Below are positions 18,195 through 26,770 of a DNA stretch of 64,000 bases, piece after piece. The position numbers were made by a program, and so were the translations under genes. The DNA lies in assembly GCA_947458545.1 (NCBI GenBank), contig CANGYH010000008.1, positions 44,144 to 108,143 of the forward strand, read 5' to 3'. Within the stretch, counting starts at the first letter, position 1. Every line of letters starts with the position of its first letter. A model generated the notes under the pieces. That model ran no database searches. It was not told the DNA's origin and was given only the letters and a program-made list of their open reading frames with translations. This DNA is from Cytophagaceae bacterium (GTDB taxonomy: Bacteria; Bacteroidota; Bacteroidia; Cytophagales; Flexibacteraceae).

Positions 18195-19694
18195 ATGGGT
18201 ATCCGCTCCCTCCTTGCCCGCCCTTTTGCTGCCTACGTCGTCAGCCGCTACAAAGCCGCCGAGCGCGACCCCGTCGGCACGCAGCTGCGGGTGCTGCGCC
18301 AACTGGTGCAGCGGGCCCGGCACACCGTCTTCGGCACAGAGCATGGCTTTGGGCAAATAACCACCCCCGAGCAGTTTGCCGAGGCCGTCCCCTTACGAGA
18401 CTATGAGGGCCTCCGCCCCTGGATAGACCGCCTCACGGCCGGCGAGCCCGACGTGCTCTGGCCCGGCAAACCGGCTTACCTGGCCAAGACGAGCGGCACC
18501 ACCAGCGGCGTCAAATACATCCCCCTCTCGGCCGAGAGCGTGCCCCACCACATCAGCGGCGCGCGCGACGCGCTGCTGTTTTACGTCCATGCCACGGGCA
18601 AGGGCCAGTTTTTAGACAAGAACCTAATCTTCCTCTCCGGCTCGCCCGAGCTGCAAGACAAGCACGGCCTCAAAGTGGGCCGCCTCTCGGGCATCGTCAA
18701 CCACCACGTGCCGGCCTACCTGCGCCGCAACCAACTGCCCAGCGACGCCACCAACCGTATAGACGACTGGGAGCAAAAGCTAGACCGCATCGTGGACGAG
18801 ACGCTGGGCCGCCCCATGTCGCTCATCTCGGGCATACCGCCCTGGGTGCAGATGTACTTCGACCGTATCAAAGCTCGTACCGGCAAGCTGGCAGGCGAGG
18901 TCTTTCCAGACTTTCAGCTCTTTGTCTATGGCGGGGTCAACTTCGAGCCCTACCGCCGCCAGCTCGAGGCCAGCATCGGCCGCCCGGTTGACAGCATCGA
19001 GCTCTTCCCGGCCTCAGAGGGCTTCTTTGCCTTTCAAGACCGCCCCGGCAAGCCCGGCATGCGCCTGCGCCTGGATGCAGGCATGTACTACGAATTCGTC
19101 CCCCAAGAGGACATCGGCCAAGAGCGCCCCCGCCGCCTGCACATAGGCCAGGTAGAGAAGGGCAAAACCTACAGCCTCATCATCAACAACAACGCCGGCC
19201 TCTGGGGCTACGAGATTGGCGACCTGGTGCAGTTTACCAGCCTCAAGCCGCACCGTGTCATCGTGGCCGGGCGCGTAAGCCACTATATCTCGGCCTTTGG
19301 CGAGCACGTCATCGGTACAGAGGTAGAGCAGGCCATGCAGCATGCCCTCGCGCTCTTCCCCCAAGTGCGTGTGGCCGAGTTTACGGTGGCCCCGGTCGTC
19401 GTCCATCCAGACGGCCTGCCCCACCACCAATGGCTGGTAGAGTTTACGGCCCCGCCCCACAACCTGCCCGCCTTTGCCCGCGCGCTAGACGAGCGCATGG
19501 TGAGGCTCAACATCTACTACAAAGACCTCATCACCGGCTCCATCCTGGAGCCGCTGCAGGTAGTGCCCCTGCCTGCCGGGGCATTTGCCCAATACATGCG
19601 CAGCCAGGGCAAACTGGGCGGCCAAAACAAAGTACCCCGCCTAGCCAACGACCGTAAACTGGCCGACGCCCTGCTGGCCCAAACCACCGCCTGA
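18195..19694 (+). CDS. GH3 auxin-responsive promoter family protein (acyl-adenylating enzyme)
   Basis: A 499-residue cytoplasmic enzyme of the GH3 branch of the acyl-CoA synthetase/luciferase superfamily. In plants these conjugate amino acids to hormones through an acyl-adenylate; bacterial substrates are unknown. The ATP-binding P-loop-like motif is TSGTTSGVKYIPLS (about 98-111). Further family motifs are VYGGVNFEPY, ELFPASEGFFAFQD and GLWGYEIGDLVQF, followed by VIVAGRVSHYISAFGEHV. The C-terminal lid ends with the lysine-containing LGGQNKVPRL seen in bacterial members. Length is normal. It sits between PBP1A and dxr without a clear pathway link. Confidence 0.93.
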   Translation: MGIRSLLARPFAAYVVSRYKAAERDPVGTQLRVLRQLVQRARHTVFGTEHGFGQITTPEQFAEAVPLRDYEGLRPWIDRLTAGEPDVLWPGKPAYLAKTSGTTSGVKYIPLSAESVPHHISGARDALLFYVHATGKGQFLDKNLIFLSGSPELQDKHGLKVGRLSGIVNHHVPAYLRRNQLPSDATNRIDDWEQKLDRIVDETLGRPMSLISGIPPWVQMYFDRIKARTGKLAGEVFPDFQLFVYGGVNFEPYRRQLEASIGRPVDSIELFPASEGFFAFQDRPGKPGMRLRLDAGMYYEFVPQEDIGQERPRRLHIGQVEKGKTYSLIINNNAGLWGYEIGDLVQFTSLKPHRVIVAGRVSHYISAFGEHVIGTEVEQAMQHALALFPQVRVAEFTVAPVVVHPDGLPHHQWLVEFTAPPHNLPAFARALDERMVRLNIYYKDLITGSILEPLQVVPLPAGAFAQYMRSQGKLGGQNKVPRLANDRKLADALLAQTTA

Positions 19695-19744
19695 GACCTG
19701 CCCAAAGTTCCTCTTCCCTCCTAACCTAGTTCCCCCACATCAGC

Positions 19745-20887
19745 TTGCAAAAGGGTATCGCCATTCTGGGCTCCACGGGCTCCATCGGCCGCCAGGCGCT
19801 AGACGTCATCGCCCTGCACCCAGACCGTTTCCGTGTCGAGGTGCTCACGGCCCAGCGCAACGCAGGCTTGCTCGTTGAGCAGGCCCTGGTGCTGCAGCCT
19901 AATGCCGTCGTCATTGCAGACGAGCGGCTGTACCCCGTCGTGCAAGAGGGGCTGGCGGGCACGCACGTCAAGGTCTATACAGGCCAAAAAGCCCTGCAAG
20001 ACGTCGTAACCATGGACGGGGTCGATATGGTGCTCACGGCCCTTGTCGGCTTTGCAGGCCTCTACCCTACCCTGGCGGCCATCCGCGCCCGCAAGCCCAT
20101 CGCCCTGGCCAACAAAGAAACCCTGGTCGTAGCCGGGGCCATCGTCACACAAGAGGCCCTGGCCCACCGCGTGCCCATCTATCCGGTAGATAGCGAGCAC
20201 TCGGCCATTTTCCAGTGCCTGGCAGGCGAGGCAGGCAACCCCATCGAGAAGCTCATCCTGACGGCCAGCGGCGGGCCCTTCCGCGGCAAAACCCGGGCAG
20301 ACCTGGCCCAGGTAACGCGAGAGCAAGCCCTGAAACACCCCAACTGGGCCATGGGCGCCAAGATCACCATAGACTCCAGCACGCTCATGAACAAAGGGCT
20401 GGAGGTAATAGAGGCCCGCTGGCTCTTCGACGTCGCCCCCGAGCAGATCGAGGTCGTCGTCCACCCGCAGAGCATCATTCACAGCATGGTGCAGTTTGCC
20501 GACGGCAGCGTCAAAGCCCAGCTCGGCTTGCCAGATATGAAGCTGCCCATCCAGTACGCCCTGGCCTACCCAGACCGGCTGCCCACGCCCTGGCCCCGCG
20601 CCGGCTGGCAGCAGATGGCAGACCTCACCTTCCAGGCCCCAGATCTGGAGACTTTCCGCTGCCTGCACCTGGCCTACGAGGCCCTCAAGGCGGGCGGCAA
20701 CGCCCCTTGCGTGCTCAACGCCGCCAACGAGGTTGCAGTTGATCTTTTCCTCAAAGACCAAATATCCTATCTGGGCATAGCCGATTTAGTAGAAGAGGCT
20801 TTGGCGCAAACCCCCTTTGCGCCAAACCCCACCCTGGAGGAGCTAGGCGCCGCCGATGCCGAAGTGCGCCAACGCTTTGGCCGCTAG
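19745..20887 (+). CDS. dxr: 1-deoxy-D-xylulose 5-phosphate reductoisomerase
   Basis: First committed step of the non-mevalonate isoprenoid pathway: makes 2-C-methyl-D-erythritol 4-phosphate with NADPH. Length 380 residues, normal. The start codon is TTG (Met-QKGIAILGSTGSIG); the next Met is far inside the NADPH domain, so TTG is well supported. Motifs: nucleotide-binding GSTGSIGRQALDV, ALANKETLVVAGA, the metal and substrate-binding PVDSEHSAIFQCL, LTASGGPFRGK, and NWAMGAKITIDSSTLMNKGLEVIEA. The C-terminal helical domain is complete. It closes the possible PBP1A-GH3-dxr unit. Confidence 0.97.
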   Translation: MQKGIAILGSTGSIGRQALDVIALHPDRFRVEVLTAQRNAGLLVEQALVLQPNAVVIADERLYPVVQEGLAGTHVKVYTGQKALQDVVTMDGVDMVLTALVGFAGLYPTLAAIRARKPIALANKETLVVAGAIVTQEALAHRVPIYPVDSEHSAIFQCLAGEAGNPIEKLILTASGGPFRGKTRADLAQVTREQALKHPNWAMGAKITIDSSTLMNKGLEVIEARWLFDVAPEQIEVVVHPQSIIHSMVQFADGSVKAQLGLPDMKLPIQYALAYPDRLPTPWPRAGWQQMADLTFQAPDLETFRCLHLAYEALKAGGNAPCVLNAANEVAVDLFLKDQISYLGIADLVEEALAQTPFAPNPTLEELGAADAEVRQRFGR

Positions 20888-20938
20888 GCACATAACCATT
20901 TGGAGAATACCCGCCCAAACCGGCATATTTACAAAACC

Positions 20939-20963
20939 CTGCCGCCTTTTGGCCCGGCAGGCC
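20939..20963 (+). other. Hairpin downstream of dxr
   Basis: A 7-bp stem CCTGCCG / CGGCAGG around a 10-nt loop, 51 bp after the dxr stop. It has no T-run, so it is a weak terminator candidate or mRNA 3'-end stabiliser. Confidence 0.4.
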
Positions 20964-20998
20964 TAGGTACTTAGTCTTCTGATTACCGGCGCTTTATG

Positions 20999-21064
20999 CT
21001 CCCCCTCTTCTCCCAAGAAGGGGGAGAAGAGGGGGCCGGGGGGTGATGAGGGGGCCTCCCCAAA
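20999..21064 (+). repeat. GC-rich dispersed intergenic repeat, copy D
   Basis: CTCCCCCTCTTCTCCC, loop, GGGAGAAGAGGGGG, then CCGGGGGGTGATGAGGGGGC. Both arms carry the matching TCTTC/GAAGA change, so the stem is preserved. Confidence 0.85.
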
Positions 21065-21147
21065 GGCAATCTCCCATCTAAATAATCGGCCACCAAGTAA
21101 CCTGACCAATACCCTCACACACCCAGCACTTTAACAGTCTTTCGCGC

Positions 21148-22275
21148 ATGATCATCGGCGTTCCCAAAGAGATTAAAAACAACGAGAACCGCGTTGCCCT
21201 TACCCCCGCTGGCGTAGCCGAGCTGCGCCGCCACGGCCACACGGTGCTCATCCAGGCCACGGCAGGCGTAGGCTCTGGCTTTGAAGATCAGGAGTATGTA
21301 GAGAACGGGGCCGAGATTCGTGCCACCGCCGCCGAGATCTTCGCCCAGGCCGAGATGATCATGAAGGTGAAGGAGCCCATCAAGCAAGAGTACGACCTCA
21401 TCCGCGAGGATCAGCTCCTGTTCACCTACTTCCACTTCGCCAGCTCCGAAGAGCTCACCCATGCCATGATCGGTCGCAAAGCCGTCTGCCTGGCCTACGA
21501 GACAGTAGAGAAGGCCGACCGCTCTCTGCCCCTGCTCGTACCCATGAGCGAGGTAGCCGGCCGTATGTCCATCCAGGAGGGTGCCAAGTATCTGGAGAAG
21601 CCCCAGAAAGGCCGCGGCATCCTGCTCGGCGGCGTCCCGGGTGTGAAGCCTGCCGAGGTGCTCGTCATCGGCGGTGGCGTAGTAGGTACCCAGGCCGCCA
21701 AGATGGCCGCCGGCCTCGGTGCCCGCGTAACGCTGATGGACGTCAGCCTGCCCCGCCTGCGCTACCTGTCTGACATCATGCCCGCCAACGTGTTTACCGA
21801 GATGAGCAACAGCTACAACATCCGCAAGCACGTGGCCCATTCAGACCTGATCATCGGTGCGGTGCTCATCCCCGGTGCAAAGGCTCCCAACCTGGTGACG
21901 CGCGACATGCTGAAGCTGATGCGCCCCGGCACCGTAATGGTAGACGTCGCCGTTGACCAAGGCGGCTGCTTCGAGACGACCCGCCCCACCACGCACGAAG
22001 ACCCCATCTACATCATCGATGACGTGGTGCACTACTCTGTGGCCAACATGCCCGGTGCCGTGCCCTACACCAGTACCCTGGCCCTCACCAATGCTACCCT
22101 GCCCTACGCCATCCAACTGGCCAATGAGGGCTGGCAAAAGGCCTGCAGCCGCAACAACGAGCTGCGCCTGGGCCTCAACGTCGTCGGTGGCGAGGTGGTG
22201 TACAAGGCCGTGGCCGAGGCCTTCAACCTCAGCTACCGCCCCGTTGAAGAAGTGCTGGACGGCGTAACCGCCTAA
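21148..22275 (+). CDS. ald: Alanine dehydrogenase
   Basis: NAD-dependent oxidative deamination of L-alanine to pyruvate and ammonium, reversible, cytoplasmic. Length 375 residues, normal. The N-terminus [20 protein letters not shown] and the following [16 protein letters not shown] are the family signature. A Rossmann NAD site [18 protein letters not shown] lies at about 172-189; substrate-binding residues fall in VKEPI and in [22 protein letters not shown]. Start at ATG 21148 with no competing upstream Met. It is followed by a very strong terminator, hence monocistronic. Confidence 0.97.
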   Translation: MIIGVPKEIKNNENRVALTPAGVAELRRHGHTVLIQATAGVGSGFEDQEYVENGAEIRATAAEIFAQAEMIMKVKEPIKQEYDLIREDQLLFTYFHFASSEELTHAMIGRKAVCLAYETVEKADRSLPLLVPMSEVAGRMSIQEGAKYLEKPQKGRGILLGGVPGVKPAEVLVIGGGVVGTQAAKMAAGLGARVTLMDVSLPRLRYLSDIMPANVFTEMSNSYNIRKHVAHSDLIIGAVLIPGAKAPNLVTRDMLKLMRPGTVMVDVAVDQGGCFETTRPTTHEDPIYIIDDVVHYSVANMPGAVPYTSTLALTNATLPYAIQLANEGWQKACSRNNELRLGLNVVGGEVVYKAVAEAFNLSYRPVEEVLDGVTA

Positions 22276-22294
22276 CCTTGCCCCCAACCCACCC

Positions 22295-22337
22295 CCAGAA
22301 GGCCGCCTCTGTGCAAGAGGCGGCCTTCTGGCATTTT
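22295..22337 (+). terminator. Terminator after ald
   Basis: A perfect 16-bp stem (CCAGAAGGCCGCCTCT / AGAGGCGGCCTTCTGG) with a 5-nt loop and CATTTT after it. It also overlaps the stop codon of the convergent HsdR-N gene. Confidence 0.92.
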
Positions 22338-22800
22338 AGACCCGCCCCTCCGGCGGCCCCGGCATCCCCGGGCACACAGCATAACCCGCTCCCTGCCGGG
22401 TGTAGACCTCAGCCACACGGCCATTGGTCAGCAAAACGTAGCGAGCCTGGAGCGTTTGATTGTAAGCAGCCGCCTGGCCTTGCGCTTGTAGGCCCAGGCC
22501 TACCTCCGGAGCCTTGCATTCGGCCACCAGATAGGGCTGCCCGTCGGCGTCATACACCAGCACATCGAACCGGCGGCGGAGCCTGCCTACCCGCACCAGC
22601 CGCTCCGTAGCGATGCGTCCGGCCGGGTAGCCGAGGGCCAGCAGGTGCAGCAGCAGGTTTTGGCGCACCCATTCCTCGGGCGTCAGCACCAGGTATTTGT
22701 CGGTGATGGCATGGCACACAAACGTCTGCCCCTCCGGACCCTGCGCCAAAACCGGGGGATACGGCCCATGCAGCAGCGGCTGGAAGGTGTGCGTCTCCAT
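22336..22800 (-). CDS. Stand-alone type I restriction enzyme R N-terminal domain protein
   Basis: About 154 residues, start chosen at METHTFQPLLHGPYPPVL, 14 bp after the argS stop; the longer open frame would overlap argS. The protein is a PD-(D/E)xK-type nuclease fold resembling the HsdR N-terminal domain (HSDR_N_2): YPAGRIATERLV, then RRRFDVLVYDADGQPYLVAECKAPEV, giving the catalytic-like D...E-x-K set (D in RFDVLV, E and K in AECKA). Such single-domain proteins are common in Bacteroidota near housekeeping genes and are not part of a restriction system here; no HsdM or HsdS is nearby. Probably co-transcribed with argS. Function unknown. Confidence 0.82.
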   Translation of the reverse strand: METHTFQPLLHGPYPPVLAQGPEGQTFVCHAITDKYLVLTPEEWVRQNLLLHLLALGYPAGRIATERLVRVGRLRRRFDVLVYDADGQPYLVAECKAPEVGLGLQAQGQAAAYNQTLQARYVLLTNGRVAEVYTRQGAGYAVCPGMPGPPEGRV

Positions 22801-22814
22801 ACCAAGCTTTCTCT

Positions 22815-24605
22815 CTACATCCGCTCGGGCATAGCCACGCCCAGCACGGCCATGGCCGTGCGCAGGCACCGAGCCGTCAAATCGCACAGGGCCAGGCGGA
22901 ACCGCTTCTGCTCCACCGAATCGGCTGAGAGGATGGAACAGCTGGTAAAGAACTTGTTAAACGCCCGGCTCGCGTCATAGCTGAAAGCCGCCAGCGGGCT
23001 CGGGGCCATCTCGGCGGCGGCCCTCTCTACTACCTCGGGCAGGGTGGCCAGGTGGGCAATCAGGGCGCGCTCGTCGGGGTGCAGGGTGTAATTGGCGGGG
23101 GCGGCGTCTGCCTCCAGCCCTTCGGCTGCCGCCTTGCGCAGCACCGAGCATATCCGGGCATGGCTGTACTGGATGGCCGTAGCCGTATTACCCTGCAAAT
23201 CAATGCTTTCCGCCGGGTTAAAGGTCATCCGTTTCTTGGGCTCCACCTTCAGCAAAAAGTACTTGAGCGCCCCCAGACCTAGCATCTCGTACAGGGCCTC
23301 AGCCTCCTGGGCAGACATCTCGGCGATCTTGCCCAGCTCGGCGGTGCGGTTGCGGGCCTCCTGCACGGTTTCTTCCATCAGGTCATCGGCATCTACCACG
23401 GTGCCCTCGCGGCTTTTCATCTTGCCGCTGGGCAGGTCCACCATTCCGTAGCTGAGGTGGAACAGCCCCTTGGCATACGGCCGCCCCAGCCGCTTCAGGA
23501 TGGCAAACAGCACGGCGAAGTGGTAATCCTGCTCGTTGCCCACCACATAGACGCTGCGGTCTAGCGCATACTCTTTGGCCTTCAGGTCTGCCGTGCCCAG
23601 GTCTTGGGTAATGTAAACCGACGTGCCGTTGCCCCGCAGCACCAGCTTATGGTCCAGCCCTTCGGCGGTCAGGTCTATCCAGACAGACTTGTCTTCCTTC
23701 TGGTAGAACACGCCCTTGGCCAGGCCCTCCTCCACAATATCCTTGCCGAGCAGGTAGGTATCAGACTCGTAGTAGAACTTGTCGAACCGGGTGCCCATCC
23801 GCTTGTAGGTCGCCTCGAAGCCCTCGTACACCCAGCCGTTCATCTGCTTCCAGAGGGCGACGGTATCGGGGTCTCCGGCCTCCCACAGCTCCAGGCTTTG
23901 GCGGGCGGCCTGGGCCCAGGTGCTGTTGGCCTCGGCCTCTTCGTCGGTTTTGCCTTGGGCCTTCAGCTCGGCTAGTTCGGTCTTGTAGGCCTTGTCGTAG
24001 GCCACGTAGTACTTGCCCACCAGGTGGTCGCCCTTCAGGCCGCTGCTGGCTGGCGTCTCGCCTTGGCCCAGCCGGGCATACGCCACCATAGACTTGCAGA
24101 TGTGGATGCCCCTATCATTGACGAGGTTGGCCCGCACCACATCGAACCCGCTCAGCTCCAGCAGGTTGCTCAAGGCCGAGCCCAGGAAGATGTTGCGCAT
24201 ATGCCCCAGGTGCAGCGGCTTGTTGGTATTGGGCGAGCTGTACTCCACCATCACCCGCTGCCCCTTGGCCGGGCCCGCGCCGAAGCGCCCGGCCCGGCTG
24301 GCCTCAGCAAAGGCCGAGAGCCAGGCCTGATCGGCCAGCTCTAGGTTCAGAAAGCCCTTCACTACGTTAAAGCCCCGCACCAATGCTGGCGCGGTCTCCA
24401 ATATGGCTGCCCCGATCTGCGCTCCGGTGGCCTCGGGGGCCAGCTTGCTCAGCCGCGTGTAGGGAAATACGACCAGCGTAAAGTCTCCGGCAAACTCCTT
24501 GCGGGTCTCTTGCAAGGCCACCTCGGCGGGACTCAGGGCAAGGCCATAAAGCGTATTGAGAACTTGGGCTGCCACTGGGGCCAAGGCCTGCACCGGATGC
24601 TGCAT
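22815..24605 (-). CDS. argS: Arginyl-tRNA synthetase
   Basis: Charges tRNA-Arg; class I synthetase of 596 residues. The N-terminal Add1 tRNA-recognition domain (about 1-110) is followed by the HIGH-type motif in SSPNTNKPLHLGHMRNIFLG (about 125-144). The KMSKS-equivalent appears as LPSGKMKSREGTVVDADDL, and the C-terminal anticodon-binding helical domain ends LRTAMAVLGVAMPERM. Preceded by a minus-strand CATCTTTG element giving a leader of about 60 nt. A perfect 11-bp hairpin lies between its promoter and the end of waaA. Confidence 0.97.
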   Translation of the reverse strand: MQHPVQALAPVAAQVLNTLYGLALSPAEVALQETRKEFAGDFTLVVFPYTRLSKLAPEATGAQIGAAILETAPALVRGFNVVKGFLNLELADQAWLSAFAEASRAGRFGAGPAKGQRVMVEYSSPNTNKPLHLGHMRNIFLGSALSNLLELSGFDVVRANLVNDRGIHICKSMVAYARLGQGETPASSGLKGDHLVGKYYVAYDKAYKTELAELKAQGKTDEEAEANSTWAQAARQSLELWEAGDPDTVALWKQMNGWVYEGFEATYKRMGTRFDKFYYESDTYLLGKDIVEEGLAKGVFYQKEDKSVWIDLTAEGLDHKLVLRGNGTSVYITQDLGTADLKAKEYALDRSVYVVGNEQDYHFAVLFAILKRLGRPYAKGLFHLSYGMVDLPSGKMKSREGTVVDADDLMEETVQEARNRTAELGKIAEMSAQEAEALYEMLGLGALKYFLLKVEPKKRMTFNPAESIDLQGNTATAIQYSHARICSVLRKAAAEGLEADAAPANYTLHPDERALIAHLATLPEVVERAAAEMAPSPLAAFSYDASRAFNKFFTSCSILSADSVEQKRFRLALCDLTARCLRTAMAVLGVAMPERM

Positions 24606-24672
24606 AGAGTCGAAAATTCGCTAGAGTAACGCACCACAGGCAGGCACAGCCTACCTGTGGTATAATGAGGGG

Positions 24673-24680
24673 CAAAGATG
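24673..24680 (-). promoter_or_regulatory. -7 element CATCTTTG for argS
   Basis: Minus-strand near-consensus -7 element; transcription is expected to start about 6 nt further on, about 62 nt before the argS ATG. Confidence 0.5.
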
Positions 24681-24722
24681 CGGGATGGGGGCTTTAACCC
24701 CTATACAAGATGATGATATGTC

Positions 24723-24755
24723 ATTCTGTGTAAGGGCTGTGCCATTACACAGAAT
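24723..24755. other. Perfect 11-bp hairpin between waaA and argS
   Basis: ATTCTGTGTAA / TTACACAGAAT around the 11-nt loop GGGCTGTGCCA, which is itself partly palindromic. No T-run follows on the minus strand, where it lies just beyond waaA. It could be a waaA 3' hairpin or a solitary REP-like element. Confidence 0.6.
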
Positions 24756-24797
24756 TAGGTGACAAAAAAGGACGGCTTTAGCCTTGGCCGGCCCAGC

Positions 24798-26033
24798 TCA
24801 GATCTGCCTGCCCACAGCCTCCAAAATCCGCGCCGTGGCCCCGCGCTGGCGCTCGGCAAAGGCCAAAGCCGCCTGCCCGGCCTGGGCCCGAAAGGTTGGG
24901 TCCAAGAGACGTTGCAAGACGTGGGCCGCTGCATCAACATCTGCCACGGTAAAGCCGCCCCCGGCCTCCCCTACGCGGCCTGCTTCCGGAAAGTGGGCCG
25001 TGTGGGGACCGTGCACCACGGGCTTGCCCCAGGCGCAAGCCTCCAGAATGTTGTGCAGGCCCTTGCCGAAGGCTCCACCCACCCAGGCAACATCGGCATA
25101 GCGGTAGGCCCGGGCCAAAAAGCCGACCTGGTCCACCACCAGCACATCGGCATCCGGCCGCACCCCGGTGCTCCAGAAGGAAACCTGCCCTGGGCCTTGG
25201 CCCTTTAGGCGCTCAAGGTAGTCGGCGTGCATCTCGTGCGGAAAGACGACGAGCCGATACGGATGCCCCAGCCGCGCCAGGGCCGCGTGCAGCACATCCG
25301 TATCGGCTGCCCACGCCGAGCCCACCAACAGCACTGGCCTATCAGACGCAGCCCGAAAGGCCTCCAACTCCGGCACCGGCGCTGCCTGTTCCACACCTGC
25401 CAGCACGTTGTCGAAGCGCGGGTCTCCCGTCACGATGCAGCGGGCTTGCAGGTTTGGCGGCAGCAGGGCAGCCGTCTCAGGGTATTGAAGAAATATCTTT
25501 GTAAAGCAGCCATAAGCCCGTCGGTAGTAGCCCGCCTTCAGCCCGCTGAAGTAGTGCGGCTTGGGCAAAGCCGCCAGCAGGTAAGTGGGCACCCCACGCT
25601 GCCGCAGCGCCGTCAGGTAGCCCAGCCAAAAGTCGTACTTCACCCAAAAGACGGCCCTCGGCTGCAGGGCCTCCACAAAATGCCGCGGTTGCGAGCCCGT
25701 ATCCAGCGGAAGGTAGCAAATAAGCTCGGCCTCGGCAAAGTGCTTGCGGGCCTCGTAGCCGCTGGCAGAAAAAAACGTCACCACTACCGGCACGCCTGGG
25801 TAGCGCTTCCGCAAGGCCAGCAACACGGGCTTGGCCTGCTCAAACTCGCCCAGAGACGCGGCATGGAACCAGAACGGCCGCTCGGCATGGCTGCGCTTAA
25901 AGGCCGCCAGTTTGGCCCAGGCCTCGGCCTGCCCGGCCCGCCAGAGGGCGGCCTTGCCCCGCAGCGGGGCCCAGGGCAGCAGCACATGGGCCAGCGCCCC
26001 GGCGGCCGAATACCAAAAGGGCACAGCCTGCAT
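24798..26033 (-). CDS. waaA: 3-deoxy-D-manno-octulosonic acid (Kdo) transferase
   Basis: Adds Kdo from CMP-Kdo to lipid A precursor at the inner face of the inner membrane; needed for lipopolysaccharide core. 411 residues (family 410-430). An N-terminal hydrophobic anchor is followed by FWFHAASLGEFEQAKPVLLAL, the substrate-binding motif with the catalytic Glu, then VVVTFFSASGYE. The second GT-B half has VTGDPRFDNVLAG, LVGSAWAADTDVL, VVFPHEMHADYL, and AWVGGAFGKGLHNILEACAWGKPVVHGPHTAHFPEA. The ATG shares its A with the comB stop codon (TGATG), a sign of translational coupling. Confidence 0.95.
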   Translation of the reverse strand: MQAVPFWYSAAGALAHVLLPWAPLRGKAALWRAGQAEAWAKLAAFKRSHAERPFWFHAASLGEFEQAKPVLLALRKRYPGVPVVVTFFSASGYEARKHFAEAELICYLPLDTGSQPRHFVEALQPRAVFWVKYDFWLGYLTALRQRGVPTYLLAALPKPHYFSGLKAGYYRRAYGCFTKIFLQYPETAALLPPNLQARCIVTGDPRFDNVLAGVEQAAPVPELEAFRAASDRPVLLVGSAWAADTDVLHAALARLGHPYRLVVFPHEMHADYLERLKGQGPGQVSFWSTGVRPDADVLVVDQVGFLARAYRYADVAWVGGAFGKGLHNILEACAWGKPVVHGPHTAHFPEAGRVGEAGGGFTVADVDAAAHVLQRLLDPTFRAQAGQAALAFAERQRGATARILEAVGRQI

Positions 26034-26740
26034 CAACGTGCTACCAGGTAACCTTCAGCATCCAGCACGGGCACGGTGTGGTACACGTCCTCGCGCAGGC
26101 AGAAGTCAATGTCTTTTTCTAGCCCAAAGCCCATCAGGCGGGCAAAGTGGCTGCTTTTGGCCAAGAAGTGCTTGGGGTTGGCCCGGTTATGCTCCCAGCA
26201 ACTGCGGGCCAGCAGCACCGAGTCGTTGGCGTGCGTAAACCGGTCGGCCAACTTGGCGGCCAAGGCCCCGGCAAAGAGGGTATCCTCGGCATTGACGCGG
26301 TCTTTCCACCCGGCGCAAACCACGACGACGTCCTTGTTCTTCACCGTCAGGTAGCGGGCCAAGGCTCCCAGGTTCAAGAAGCCCCCCACCACGATGCAAG
26401 CCGCATGGCGGCTGAGCACGATGGACTTGGTGCCGTTGGTCGTCGTCATGGCGATGGTGCGCCCGGCCAGGTGCGGGTCCATAAACCCAAAGGGCGAGTT
26501 GCCCAGATCAAACCCCTCGGCCTTGCGGCCATCGCGCTCAGCGCAGGTAATCAGGCCGCGGTTCTGCTGGGCGGCGGCTTCCTCCAGCGTTGCCACGGGC
26601 AAGATGCGCTCTACGCCGTGGGCCAAGGCCGTAATCATGCAACTGGTGGCACGCAGCACATCTACGACCACCACCACCTTGTCTTCCAGCTTAAAATCCG
26701 GAATCAGCCTGGGTGTCAGGCAAACATCAATCGTCTTCAA
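26033..26740 (-). CDS. comB: 2-phosphosulfolactate phosphatase family protein
   Basis: Hydrolyses (R)-2-phospho-3-sulfolactate to sulfolactate, the second step of coenzyme M synthesis in methanogens; in bacteria it may feed sulfonate metabolism or sulfonolipid precursors. 235 residues, normal. Family motifs: VVVVVDVLRATSCMITAL (about 23-40), the metal-binding TCAERDGRKAEGFDLGNSP, and AMTTTNGTKSIV. The start is TTG at 26740 (Met-KTIDVCLTPRL); the next Met is at about residue 35, inside the conserved core. It ends in a TGATG overlap with waaA and lies 30 bp after gcvT. No comA or comC is in the window. Confidence 0.92.
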   Translation of the reverse strand: MKTIDVCLTPRLIPDFKLEDKVVVVVDVLRATSCMITALAHGVERILPVATLEEAAAQQNRGLITCAERDGRKAEGFDLGNSPFGFMDPHLAGRTIAMTTTNGTKSIVLSRHAACIVVGGFLNLGALARYLTVKNKDVVVVCAGWKDRVNAEDTLFAGALAAKLADRFTHANDSVLLARSCWEHNRANPKHFLAKSSHFARLMGFGLEKDIDFCLREDVYHTVPVLDAEGYLVAR

Positions 26741-26770
26741 ACCTATAAAGGCCTTGGCCGGCGTTATGGA

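Noticed and set aside
22336..22800. Part of a restriction-modification system
   Set aside because: Only the HsdR N-terminal-like nuclease domain is present; no helicase, methylase or specificity gene lies nearby, and the gene sits in an argS transcript.
26738..26745. Minus-strand TAGGTTTG, an exact -7 consensus, at the comB start
   Set aside because: It overlaps the TTG start codon, so a promoter there would remove the start. comB is more likely read from the gcvT promoter.
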